From: Bromus sterilis
Taxonomy: Eukaryota > Streptophyta > Magnoliopsida > Poales > Poaceae
Length of the DNA: 64,000 nucleotides
Direction: 5' to 3'
NCBI GenBank assembly: GCA_950022295.1
Contig: OX465600.1
Location: forward strand, 201,715,782-201,779,781
Part shown: piece by piece, positions 48,756 through 60,009 of the stretch
How positions within the stretch are numbered: position 1 is the stretch's first letter
Layout: each line of letters opens with the position of its first letter
The notes under the pieces: generated by a model
Told to the model about the DNA's origin: nothing
The model's database searches: none
What the model saw: the letters and a program-made list of their open reading frames with translations, nothing else
Program-made: the position numbers and the translations under genes

Positions 48756-50202
48756 GACCTGGACAAAGACATCAAGTTCATCCAAAAAGCTGACTCGGAT
48801 GTCGAAAAGATGAAGCGATATCTCGCCACAGGAAGGCCTTCAGACTATAGGCTTGCTGATGATCAAGCGTTGTACTTCAAGAATCGTTTAGTGGTTCCTA
48901 GGAAGGGCAATCTAAACTTGACCCCGGATGTTATGAAAGAAGCCCATGATACCCCGTTGTCGACCCACCCAGGTAGCACCAAGATGTACCAAGACCTTCG
49001 TCAGCGGTACTGGTGGCCTGGCGTGAAGAAAGACATTGCTCGTTATGTTGATGAATGTGACGTTTGCCGCCGCGTCAAAGATGAACATTAAAGACCTGCT
49101 GGTACTCTGCAACCACTCTCTATTCTTGAATGGAAATGGGACAAGATTGAAAATGGACTTCATCACCAGTTTTCCGCGATCACAGAAGGGTCACGATGCG
49201 ATCTTTGTCGTCATCGACCGATTCTCCAAGGTTGCCCACTTTCTGCTAGTCAAGGAGACGATCTCTGCTAGTCAGTTAGCAGACTTATATGTTTCCAGAA
49301 TTGTGTCCCTCCACGGTATTCCGCTGGAGATCAGTTCGGACCGTGGCAGCAATTTCACCTCAAAGTTTTGGGATAGTTTCCAAGAAGCTATGGGCACCCA
49401 CCTGAAATTCAGCACTGCTTATCACCCCGAGTCGCAAGGGCAAGTCGAACGAGTCAACCAAGTTCTTGAAGACATGCTTCGAGCTTTTGTCATTTCATTC
49501 GGTAAGAAATGGGAGGAATCTCTTCCATTTGCTGAATTCTCGTACAACAATAGCTACCAAGCTAGTCTGCAGATGGCACCCTTCGAAGTTCTTTATGGAC
49601 GTAAGTGTCGAACCCCTCTGAATTGGTCAGAAACTGGGGAACGAACTCTCATTGGTCCAGACATTATCCAGCATGCCGAAGATCAGGTTCGCGTTATTCG
49701 TGATAATTTGAAGGTTGCTTAGTCCCTCTAGAAGAGCAACTATGATCGCAAGCACAAGGAAATGATCTATCAACCCGGCGAACAAGCTTACCTCCGTGTC
49801 ACTCCCATGAGGGGCACTCATCGTTTTGGGATCAAAGGCAAGTTGGCTCCTCGCTACATTGGCCTGTTCTATATCCTTTCCAGAAGTGGAGCGGTAGCGT
49901 ACCGTTTGGAATTGCCGTCCAACATCTCTCAAGTCCACGATGTCTTCCACGTGTCGCAACTCTGTCGCTCCTTCAAGGACCCAATTCGTGAAGTGGAACA
50001 TGATCTGATTGAATTGAAACAGGACTTGACTTATCAAGAACATCCGAGCCGCATTCTCGATCAGTCTGAATGCCAAAACCGCAACAAGACAACCAAGGTC
50101 CTCAAAGTTCAGTGGTCGAATCATTCTGAAGATGTTGCCACTTGGGAACGCGAAGATCGTCTTCATGATGAATACCCCGATCTGTTCCCCTCTACTGCTT
50201 AA
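48756..50202 (+). pseudogene. Element C integrase and chromodomain
   Basis: The integrase zinc finger is at about 48950-49085 (HPGSTKMYQD then CDVCRRVK). A TAA at 49090 and a frameshift near 49145 follow. The catalytic core has MDFITSFP, VVIDRFSK, SDRGSN and GQVERVNQ, so all three acidic residues are visible. A TAG at 49720-49722 is shared with D, and a second TAG follows three codons later. The last open part, 49762-50202, holds the C-terminal region and the chromodomain (LKVQWSNHSEDVATWERED). A chromodomain is thought to bias integration toward particular chromatin. The frame ends 37 bases before the 3' LTR. Confidence 0.87.
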
Positions 50203-50224
50203 GATTCTCGGGACGAGAATTCCT

Positions 50225-50239
50225 GTAGTGGGGGAGATT
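50225..50239 (+). other. Polypurine tract of element C
   Basis: GTAGTGGGGGAGATT directly before the 3' LTR, identical to the D tract. Confidence 0.8.
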
Positions 50240-53200
50240 TGTCACACCCTCAGTGATTGTAACAGTAATCATTTTTGGTAATGACTATTAATGTTGTTAA
50301 CCACTATTGCTACTCCTTGTCTTAATCATCTTTGCCATTAAACAAATTCAAAATGCCTTTTGTCAATATCAAAAATCATGTGACAATTAAACTTGTCCAA
50401 AATTTATTGAACCACTTTTGTTAAATCACCAATATTCAGTGGACCATGTCCATGTGGGTATGTGGATTTATTAAGCTATAAAATAAATCAAACAATTCAA
50501 ACAGTAGTTTAATCAATCCATTTTAATCAATTGTTGATTAAATAAAATATCAAATGAGTTTATAAATGCCCCAAGCTTTTTATAACACTAGTTTGGGGTA
50601 CAACACTAATTAAGGTGAAAGTCTACCATTCTACAAAATTGCAAAAGCAGATGAAACAAATACAAAAAGAAAATAACAAATGGCATAAAAGAAAAAAAAG
50701 AATTAAAAGGGGGTACACGGTGCTGGCCCCATTTGATTCTGCCAGTCGCCCCTCCGTTTCATTGCCGGAGGCGAGGAATTGCTCGTCGCCGTGGCCACTG
50801 TAGGCCGCCGGCGGCGCGGGCATGGCTAAGCCATGTATGCTTAACCCCCCTACCTCCCTGTTTACAAGTGGGCCCAGGCCACTAACCCCCCCCCCCCTAA
50901 TGCCTAATTGCTTAGTTAGTTTAAACTAACTAAACCCTTGTTAGTAAATATATGTCAGTGACAAGTGGAGCCCACTTGGATATTAGATAAATAAAAAGGA
51001 TTTTATAAAATGTGTGACTTACAGCTGGGCCCGAGTGGCCATTTTAATAAATAAAATGAATTATATTGCTACTGAGTATGACATGTGGCCCTACTTCTAT
51101 TTAAATTAAATTAAATGATTTATATAACATGTGAGGCTGACCAGTGGGACCCACTAGTCAAGTTTGACCAGTCAACCCTTCTGTGGATAATATTAGGATT
51201 TATTAATAAAGGAAATTCTGAAAATTGATTTAAACTTTAAAATTGAATATCTTTTAAACTTTAAGTCAGATTCAAAAACTTTATACATCAAATTTGATCA
51301 AAAAAATATAAGGAATACGAATACTCTATCCGTATACCAACCACCCCCCTCTAACACAACGAACATCGACATCCCCCCCTCCGGGCCGTATGTCTATAAT
51401 CACCCGGAGCCGGATTTTCATGCCCAGATGAATTCCCGCTCCGAGGAACGTGCATTGCACTGCGTTAGAACACCGTTAACATTGCGTCTATCATGTCATG
51501 CATCTGTTTGTTATGTTTTCTTTATATTTACTGTTTCTTCCCCCCCTTTATTCTCCGGTAGACCCCGCTGCTACCGCCGACTACACCCTGTCGGGTACGA
51601 CTACTTCGTCGACGACCCTGCCCCTACCCGCGAGTTTCCAGGAAAGCAGAGCCATTCTCTTCCCTAGATATCGCCTATCTTTCCGTACATTTCTTGCACT
51701 AGGCATTGGTAATGCTGCTGCTCGTTGCTTACCTATTCAATTGCATACCCTGTCTTTGTCGCCCCTTGATGTACCTTCCTTTACTTTATGCTGCCTATTA
51801 TATTATGCATTATTCAACAGTGAGCCCTGCGCATTGTTAGCTAGGATTAGATAGCGGGCCGTGATCACTCAGGGGAGTGATAGCGGGTATTACAAAAAAT
51901 TATAACTGCAACAGGTATGGATCAATGCAGACACCCTAGGGAACCTACAACGGCGAGACTCTGTCGAGTCGCTTTGAGTTTGACTTACGAGTGGAATGCA
52001 CTCGTATTTCACTCTCGTCGGCTCGGTAGCGTAGCATCACCGAGATGATACGAGGTTTACCTCTTTTGTTCATTCCGCTGGTGTCTTTGTCAAACCTCTT
52101 TAAGTGTGCCATCGAGGGTAATACCTCCTGGTTTCACTTAATGGTAGGCACTCGAACCAATTGATGTCCTTAAAGGTAAGAGTCCGGCGACCCAACGGTG
52201 ACCGCGAGCGGTATATCGTCGGGAATGATAGGGAGGGTACTTCCGACGTTACTGGCATGCTTGGCCCTTGCTCGTATCTCGCGAGAGTTACCAAACCACG
52301 AAAAGTCGAGCTCTACCAAGAGCACACGCGAGACAAGGTAAGGAGAAGGTTCACCTTGTTGGTAAGCGCGCGCTTTGACGGGACGACAGGGCAGGCCCCG
52401 ACGTTACTGGTGGACCATGTCGCTGTTCGTTGTCCGTTGTGTTGTTAGTCAGACAGCGATAACGGTTGTCTGCGAGATAATATTAAAATGCTAAATGGTT
52501 CGGTGGATGACTTGACAGGCTGCAAAGGCCTGTACGCACTACCTTCACGTGGGATAAGAAGTAATGGGCTCCCCTGCGTCGTAGTTTGTTCGAAAGCTCT
52601 TCAGACATCAGCAGTACCAAGGGCGGATTGCCGGGAAGAGGTCTTGTCTTCTTTGCTGCAGCAGGTGTGTTTTGGATTTTCTTTTGCTTCACCGGCCACT
52701 CTCGTACCCTTCAGGAGCGCGGAAGGGTGAGGGACCTAGACTCCTGAGCGCATAGGATATAGTCCGGCGGATGGCATCTCTGCTAAGCCTAGGATGGGTT
52801 GCGCCGTGTCGGATAGCTTTGGTGGAGCGTTCCCTAACAAGGTTCCCGCCACCCTAGAGATCCGAGCGTGCAGGATGAACAGTAGTGCACCCCTGCAGGG
52901 AGTTTAATCTATTCGAATAGCAGTGTCCACGGTAACAGGATGCTTTATGCTGAAGCTGGATCTTACCACTACAAACTACTACTATTAAACTGTATGGTTC
53001 CGAGTTTTCTTCCTCGCAGGGAAGTCGAGGAGGGGAACTGGGAGGCATTATTATTATTAATCATTACAACTTACTATTATACAATGTTGCAGCAACTTCT
53101 GCTTCATTGTTACTTTATGCTTTATATAAACTGTTGGTTGTTCTCATCTTGTGTTGCAAGACTCGTCAGAAGATGCTAGTCTTCGATAGGCCTAGCTTCT

Positions 53201-53720
53201 TACCCCTATTTTGATTTCCACCTTGCAGTCCACTATATACAGCCTCCCCTTTCCATTTCATACAAATGCATAAATGCTTAGTAGCGGACGTAAGACTCGC
53301 GGGTATAATAGATACTCACCCTTGCTTTATTTCCCCCTTTATGTTTTGCCTGATCGGCCGCTGCAGTCGACGTTGGAGCCCAGGAGAAGGAGTACCCCAG
53401 AGGAGCCTACTACTACGTCGAGCCCCCCTTTGACCAGGACCAGGAGTAGTTTCGGAGGCTCCCAGGCAGGAGGCCTTGCCTTTTCGATCTGTATCTCTGA
53501 TGTTATTTGTGCTAGCCTTCTTTAGGAAAAACTTGACTAACTATGTCTGTACTCAGATATTATGTCTTGTATAACTTATGTTTCTGGATCCTCGTGTTCC
53601 CTGGTTTATCCTTTTGTGTTTAGTGTTGTGCTGTGATATTCTCATCGTGGCACCCTAATCTCAGCCGTGTACCCTGCATGTATGATTACTGTACATGGAT
53701 TGATTTTAAGGGGCGTCACA
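50240..53720 (+). repeat. Element C 3' LTR
   Basis: 3481 bases from TGTCACACCC to GGGCGTCACA. About 0.65 kb shorter than the 5' LTR, mainly because the GC-rich block and one 58-bp unit are absent around 50695-50730. Confidence 0.87.
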
Positions 53721-55102
53721 ATGATAGCAACTACAAAGTAAAAGCAGGAAAATAAATGAGCATGTAAACAGTAATGAGAATATGGACCGGGGTCCCGTGA
53801 TGTTCACTAGTGATGTCTCTCTCCCAAAAGAGGATAAAACTGCTATGCGAGGTAAACAAATTATAGCTGGGCAATTGACAGGATAAAAAACGCACCACAA
53901 TGCTAACTATGCTACAAAGAAAGGACGAGGCTCAAAAGCATGGGCGGTACGCCAAAATAAAAAGACTGAAATCCAACTGCATCTACTACTAATCATCCAC
54001 CTTGATATATCTATCCAGAACATCTCGCTGGTATTAAGTTGCGAGCCCCACCCAAAGTGTAAACCCAAAGCAACAGACAACTGCATTAAAAAGCACTTTG
54101 CGTAAAGTAAAAAATCCTTGCAATCGCGGTTACAAGCACCGTTGTTTTCCCCCTTGTAGCAACAGGACATCCCCTAGACTCATGTTTCTGTCACTCAAGC
54201 GTGTCATCGGGGGGGGGGGCATGAACCCACAATCGAGCATAACGTTCCCTCTTTGAATCACTACCTACTACTTGGCCAAATCAATAAACAGCAACGGAGA
54301 ACATCAAGAACTACTTAGGAACAATAATATAAAAGATAAGAACCAAATATATTACTCAATCACAATCTGAACATAATCTCATAATCCATCAGATCTCAAC
54401 AAACTCAGCGTAGCAACAGCAGAAAGATTACATATGTGCCTCGAGCATGTAGGGCAGCTCACGAGGACTAAACCATGAAGAACAAAGATGGGAGGAGAAC
54501 ATCACATAGCTACTGATCACGGACACATGGTCCAAGGAAAACTACTCACGGCACATCCGGGAAGCATCCATGGTGGAGGGCAAGCTCCCGGAGGTCGATC
54601 CTCCCTCCGGCACGGTGCCGGGAAGAAGGCTGCTGGCGCTCCCGGTCTTGGAAGCACGGCGGCGGCGGAACAGAGGAGAGATTGCGAAAAATGGTTCTAT
54701 CTTCGGGGGTTTCGCGTCACGGAGAATAAATACTCTAAGGGGGGCAGCCAGGGGGCCCACCAGGGGTCCACGCGCCCCCTCGGCGCGGCCAGACCCTAGT
54801 TCGTGCCATATGGCCGCCTGGGTCCCTGGTGGTGGCCCTCTGTCCGCACCCAGGTGTTTCCGAAAGGTTCCTTCACGCTGATTTTTTATCTGAATTTTCC
54901 AAAAATTTTGGAGCACTTTTAATATGGGGTAAACCTGAAATAGAAAAACAGCACAAAACAAGAACTGGCACTGTAGTGCACTGAGTTAATAAGTTAGTCT
55001 AAATATGATGAAAAGTGTTTGAAAGTGTATCTAGATCATAGCAATATCACACAAAACATGCATGGAGCAAGCAGAAGTTATAGATACGTTTGGGACGTAT
55101 CA
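53721..55102 (-). repeat. Element A 5' LTR, second part
   Basis: Resumes A's LTR after C, aligns with about 17880-19247 of B, and ends TGGGACGTATCA. The following bases, CCATG, would be one copy of A's TSD; the other lies outside the window. Confidence 0.85.
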
Positions 55103-55796
55103 CCATGCAACACACTAGTTTCTATTCTAATCGCCAGCCGGAAAGCCAACGCAGGATCAATCCTATTTTGGTCAAACAAAGGATGCAGTTAGGACGGGTT
55201 CAATAGAGAAAAATTCTAACGATTCAAGCTGAAAGGAGTCAAATACGGCCTATAATATGAGTTAGAACGTCAATTCAAGGGGAAATGATGCTTACCCAGG
55301 TGTAATCCATGAATTATCTGCCGCGGATTCGACCCAATCCTCTCCACGGTCGAGGGCCTTCCGGGTGTCCTCGCCCAACATCACTACGTAATCCCAGCGT
55401 GGGAGGTGGGCTATACGTGGTGGAGATTCGGCGAGTCACTGGCGAATGGATTAGGGGCATAGGGTGGAGGAAATAATGGCGGTGTACGGGACACGACGCC
55501 AGCGGAGGGGGCGGGTCGGCGAGTTGCGGTGCGGTATGACATATCTCGATCTGTTTCAGATTCAAACAAGCTTCCCTATACCTGTCTCCTTGTGGTCCCA
55601 CATGTCAGTAAGAAACGGACAAATAAGGACGGACCCACTCGTCACCATTTAACGGTCAATGCACGGTAAAGACGGCAAAATTCTGCTTTGAGCATTTGTG
55701 AGAGTTTCAGCTAAGGAAGTGGGGAAAAGTGAGAAAATGTTTGGAGCATGGGGAAAACTAAGCACAACTAAGGAACCCGGGGCATATGAGTAATAA
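55103..55796 (-). other. Non-repeat-like stretch, candidate host promoter and first exon
   Basis: About 0.7 kb that does not match any other part of the window. On the minus strand an AT-rich part with an ACATGTGGGACC motif (about 55590) is followed by GC-rich leader-like sequence. An ATG at 55381 then opens a 28-codon frame (MLGEDTRKALDRGEDW...), which runs into a consensus-like 5' splice site, GG|GTAAGC, at 55296/55295. Element A inserts 0.2 kb further on. No protein family is recognised. A captured gene fragment, a transposon end or chance are alternatives. A competing 95-residue frame at 55314-55601 looks incidental. Confidence 0.35.
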
Positions 55797-56234
55797 TCCC
55801 TTTTACATATATAAAACAAGTTTGTTAGTAAGGTTGATCAAGTCTTACTACCAAGCAAGTTGTATATAAAGCAACAAGTTTCACTTCTTACAAAGCATTC
55901 ATGGTACCTTTATTTTAATGCACATTGTCCCCAACATAATGGATTTGTATTTGTGGTGCACATGCAAAGAACAATTCCATTCTCCAATCTTCACGGTCTC
56001 AATATTCTGAATAGAATTAAGGCCATGCCTTTTATCAATCTTCTTCGGAAAATATAATGTGTGTTCATTGTTATCAACATTAAAAGTAACCTTTCCTTTA
56101 TTGCAATCAATAATAGCACATGCGGTGTTAAGAAAAGGTCTTCCAAGAAAAATGGACATGCTCCCATCCTCAGGCATGTCAAGCACAACAAAATCAGTAA
56201 GGATCAAGCAATTAGCAACTTCAACAGGAACATC
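55797..56234 (-). pseudogene. Fragment I: Athila-like protease C-terminus, truncated by H
   Basis: The minus strand encodes VPVEVANCLILTDFVV, SIFLGRPFLNTA and KKIDKRHGLNSI, ending at the stop at 55899. It is clearly the same protein as E at about 24490-24818. The 3' flank 55797-55898 also matches E just after the stop. The catalytic N-terminal half is missing because LTR H begins at 56235. The LTR and PBS of this element are not in the window. Confidence 0.85.
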
Positions 56235-57157
56235 TGATACGTCCCAAACGTATCTATAATTTCTGCTTGCTCCATGCATGTTTTGTGTGACTTTGCCATG
56301 TTTTGCTTGAACTTTCATACACTTTTAAGAAAATTTGGACTAATCTATTAACCAAGTGCACCCAGCTGCCAGTTGCTATTTTCTGCTGTTTTTGTATTTC
56401 AGGTTTTCCGAATATTAAAAGTGCTCCAAAAAATCCGGAAAAATCAGATAAAAAAATCAGCGACCGGAAAGTTTCCGGAATCACCAAGGTAGCGGAGGGG
56501 GGGCCACCACAGGGACTCCAGAAGGTTCCCTGGCGAGGCCCCACCCTAGGCCACGCCAGGGGCCTCCTCGCTGCCCTGTGGGTCCCCTCGACACCCCCTC
56601 CGCCTATATTTAGCCCTCGGGGTGGAAACCCCTAATATCGATCTCTTTTTCGTGAACTCGCCTCTGTACCGCCGCCGCCACCGTTTCAAGATCGGGGCTG
56701 CCTGGAGAAGCTGCCCGGGCACCCTGCCGGGAGGAGGAACCCCCTCCGGGAGACCATCCATAGCCATGGACGCCTCCCGGATGTGCCGTGAGTAGTCCTC
56801 CTTGGACCATGGGTCCGTGACCAGTAGCTATGTGATGTACCTCTCCCCTCTTTGTGCTTCCACTTTTGAGATCTCGTGAGCTTCCTCACATGATCGAGGC
56901 ACTTTTGTAATTTCTGCTGTTGCCATGCTGAGTTTGCTGGGATCTGATGGATTATGAGACTATGTTCAGATTGTGAAGAGTAATATATTTGGTTCTTCTG
57001 TTTTATATTTTGTTCTTGAGTAAATTCTTGCATGTTCTCCATTGCAGTATTTTGCTTTGGCCAAGTAGTTTGTTGCAACTCCAAGAGGGAGCGTTATTCT
57101 TGATTGTGGGTTCAGCCCCCTGATGTCTAGCTTGAGTGACAGAAACATGAGACTAGG
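56235..57157 (+). repeat. LTR H: A/B-family LTR, plus orientation, cut by G
   Basis: Starts TGATACGTCCCAAACGTATC and aligns with the reverse complement of B's LTR through the region near 18330. It stops at 57157 where G begins. Without the other end I cannot tell whether it is a solo LTR or part of a full element. Confidence 0.85.
56605..56612 (+). promoter_or_regulatory. Putative TATA box in LTR H
   Basis: TATATTTA followed by GCCCTCGGGGTGG, conserved with both B LTRs. About 370 bases after the LTR start. Confidence 0.55.
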
Positions 57158-57735
57158 TGTGGTCACCCCAGACTATATGTCCGAAGCAGCCAGCTGTGCA
57201 TACCGTCATGCTCCCATGATCAGTGTCGCATGACGCACAACTCGACAATGGATATCACAGTCACAAGTTCATACAGTACCGAATACAAAGTCATACATAA
57301 ACATAGTCTTACACGGCCTCATCGGGCTCAAATGGGAGCGGAATAAGCAAAAGAAAGATAGATAGCAGCATCACAATCCATGCAAAGCTCAGAGCGTAGC
57401 ACATCCTAGTACTCGTCAGTCGCGGCATCGTCAAATACCTGCTCCTCCAAGCCTGGCCGATTGAATAACCAGGGACAAAGCCGTGAGTACATACAAAGTA
57501 CTCGCAAACCACCTAAAGAAATGAACAAAGGTTTTGTACAAGAAAATAATCGGATGGCTATATGGTGGAGTTTACCATGGGGAAATCCTAACTACTCATT
57601 ATTAATTAAGTTGGCAACATTTTAATCTTGACAAATTTTAATCCCACAAATATATTTGATTTAATCATGTCCAACCCTTTTCATAATACCAACATCATCA
57701 TCGTGAACCATAATCTCAGTACTAGAATTTCTCAT
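57158..57735 (-). repeat. Element G 3' LTR remnant
   Basis: Aligns with 61029-61609, from TGTGG to ACTAGAATTTCTCAT. It joins RT coding sequence at CTCAT|TCATGAAG. Confidence 0.88.
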
Positions 57736-59775
57736 TCATGAAGATCTTGTTCATGACGTTCATGAAATAGACCGGGGCATTGGTAAGTCCGAAGGACATC
57801 ACAGTGTACTCAAACAAACCATAGCGTGTTGTGAAGGCTGTCTTGGGGATGTCCGACTCACGGACCTTCAGCTGGTGGTATCCGGTCCTTAGATTAATCT
57901 TGGAGAAGACTCGGGCTCCGTTCAACTGGTCCAACAGATCCTCGATCTTGGGGAGCGGATACTTGTTCTTGATGGTCACTTCATTCAGCATACGGTAGTC
58001 CACACACATGCGTATGGGGCCGTCTCTCTTGTCCACAAAGAGAACTGGCGAACCCCAGGGTGAAGCACTGGGTCGAATCAGTCCCTTTTGGACCATATCA
58101 TTTAGCTGCTTCATCAACTCAACCAGCTCTTCGGCATTCATCCGGTAGGGACTCTGTGCAATTGGGGTTGTGCCAGGCACTAACTCGATGATAAACTCGA
58201 TATCCCGATCAAGCGGCATACCGGGTAACTCCTCCGGAAAGACATCCTGGAATTCACATACAACATTCACTTCCTCAAGGGTTGGCACCGAGACACTCTG
58301 ATGACATAGGCTCGGGTCTTGTCGGGCTTATCTGTGTACTCTACCTGAACTCCCTTTGGGCTGGTGAGGTTGACTGTCCTGAAGGTGCAATCTAATCGAC
58401 CTCTGTGCTTGGACAACCAATTCATGCCAAGTATCACATCTATCCCTTCGGTTCCCAGCACTATCAAGTCTGCTGGAAATATTTCTCCGCTGATCTTTAT
58501 TGGAACTCCTGAGCAAGATACGCTGGCCCTAAGTTTGGATCCAGGTATTTGGACTATCATGGACTTCTTCATTCGGCTAGGTATCAACTTACTTCTAGTC
58601 ACAAATGGCTCCGTAATAAAAGAGTGGGATGCACCAGAATCAAACAGAACTGCGGCAGGTACTGAATTTACTAGGAACGTACCCAAGATGACGTCTGCTG
58701 CCTCCTAGGCTTCCTCGACTTGCACATGATGCAGACGTCCCTTCGCGGCGTTAGACGCACCGCGCTGGGCAGTGTTGCGTCCAGGGTTCCCTCTGGCTGG
58801 TGCTGGTGCATTGGGGCGCGGAGCAGTGTCCTTCTTGTTGGGACACTCTGTCGAGTAGTGGCCCTTCTGTCCACATCCGAAGTAGATCACTCCAGGGTTG
58901 CGCGGAACTCCAGCAGGGCGGGAAAGAGCATTGGGGCGTGATGCTGGGTAAGGGCTCCCCTGAGGCTGGGGTGCTGGCCTTGGCGGTTGTGTCGGACGCA
59001 GTCGGGGGTTGCTAGACCCACCCTGCTGCATCATGCGGCGCTTTCGGTTCTCAGAGGCCATCTTGAGCTTTCCCTCCATCATGATAGCAGCATCGGCAGG
59101 AGACTCAAGATCGGGGAACTGCATGGCCACCAGGACAACCTGCAGCTCATCGTGCAGTCCATCCAAGAAACGGTCCTTCCGCTTCTCCTCGGTGTCCACC
59201 TCCTCCGGGGCATACCTCGACAGTTGAGTGAAGCGGTCAAGATATCCAACCACCGCCATTCCCCCTTGTTTGAGGTGGCGGAACTCGTCCTTCTTCATCC
59301 TGATCAGTGCAGTCGGGATGTGCGCCTTCTTGAATTTCTCGGAGAACTTAGCCCAAGTGAGTACTTGCCCTTCAGGAAGACGGGTACGAACTCATTCCCA
59401 GCAGCTCCTGGCGGTGCCGGCGAGGTAGTGGGTGGCATACAGGACCTTATCGTTGTTGCCAACAGCGGCGACAACAAGGTTGTTCTCCATGGTGCGCAGC
59501 CAATCCTCACCATCCAGAGGCTCCTTCGTCTGTGAGAACACAGGCGGGTTGGTGTTCTGGAAATCTCGGAGCCGAGACCTGGGCTCCTCATTCCCACCAG
59601 CTCCTCCGCCTCCTTGGTTGGAATTGGTGGCGGCCTGGACTAGCTGCTGGAGTGCAGCCATGTTTTCCTGGCGCTCCTCCATAAGCAGTCGCAGAAGTTG
59701 TGCCATGCTCGGGTCGGGTGGTGGCAGTGGCACATCACCAGATCCACTTGGGTTGGCGCGGGAGCTCCTCGTCAT
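57736..59775 (-). pseudogene. Element G gag, protease and truncated RT
   Basis: Gag starts at the ATG at 59775 (MTRSSRANPSGSG). The gag domain has EPLDGEDWLRTMENN and the frame is broken by TGA near 59392. It continues in the same frame through a P-rich linker to a zinc knuckle that reads YFGCGQKGHYSTEC (about 58830-58880). The first Cys of CX2CX4HX4C is replaced by Tyr. A TAG at 58705 (EEA*EAAD, probably a former CAG) precedes protease with VLFDSGASHSF (about 58635). A frameshift near 58290 precedes RT: FPEELPGMP, IRMCVDYRMLNEVTIKNKYPLPKIEDL, and FEYTVMSFGLTNAPVYFMNVMNKIFM. RT ends before YxDD at the deletion junction. Confidence 0.87.
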
Positions 59776-60009
59776 CCTGAGGTTGTTGTGCAAGATAAGA
59801 GGGAATTTAGTCTACAAAGGGGGGTAAGTCTCTGACAATCTAGTTATCATACACAAGCAAGACATCTAAAATAGGCAATAAGCATGCAACTAGCAAATAA
59901 TCACATGGTAGCATACGATAGCATAAGTCTCATACATAACCAAGCCTTACAGATAACCAACAACACATCATCAAACTGAGCCACGACTAAAATCAAAAGT
60001 GGCAACTAC
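59776..60009 (-). other. Spacer between extra frame and gag of G
   Basis: 234 bases with no gene-like frame. Confidence 0.6.

Larger units (their letters stand above)
5439..53720 (+). mobile_element. Element C: Ty3/Gypsy chromovirus (Tekay-like), carries nested B and E
   Basis: Plus-strand element with large LTRs at 5439-9630 and 50240-53720, starting TGTAACACCC or TGTCACACCC and ending GGGCGTCACA. It has an iMet-type PBS at 9634 and a PPT at 50225. The coding region is gag, protease, RT, RNase H, integrase and chromodomain. It is cut by B (10861-19247) in gag and by E (20672-47798) in RT. With those removed, gag and RT read across the gaps. A chromodomain at the end of pol, big LTRs and an iMet PBS fit the Tekay/Del group. 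The LTR ends differ at roughly 15 of the first 270 aligned bases by eye count, so the element is not very recent. Confidence 0.85.
1..55102 (-). mobile_element. Element A: non-autonomous Ty3/Gypsy (Athila-like) retrotransposon, outermost host of the nest
   Basis: Minus-strand LTR retrotransposon whose 3' LTR is cut by the left window edge (1-201). The internal region is 202-5185. The 5' LTR is split into 5186-5438 and 53721-55102 by element C. The LTR starts on the minus strand with TGATACGTCCCAAACGTATC. Internal order on the minus strand is tRNA-Asp PBS, gag, retropepsin-like protease, then about 2.8 kb without coding capacity and a PPT. No reverse transcriptase, RNase H or integrase motif is visible. 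Element B has the same layout, so the absence looks like a family trait. The flanking TSD cannot be tested because the left end lies outside the window. Confidence 0.85.

Noticed and set aside
58987..59535. A 182-residue plus-strand frame
   Set aside because: Antisense shadow of G gag.
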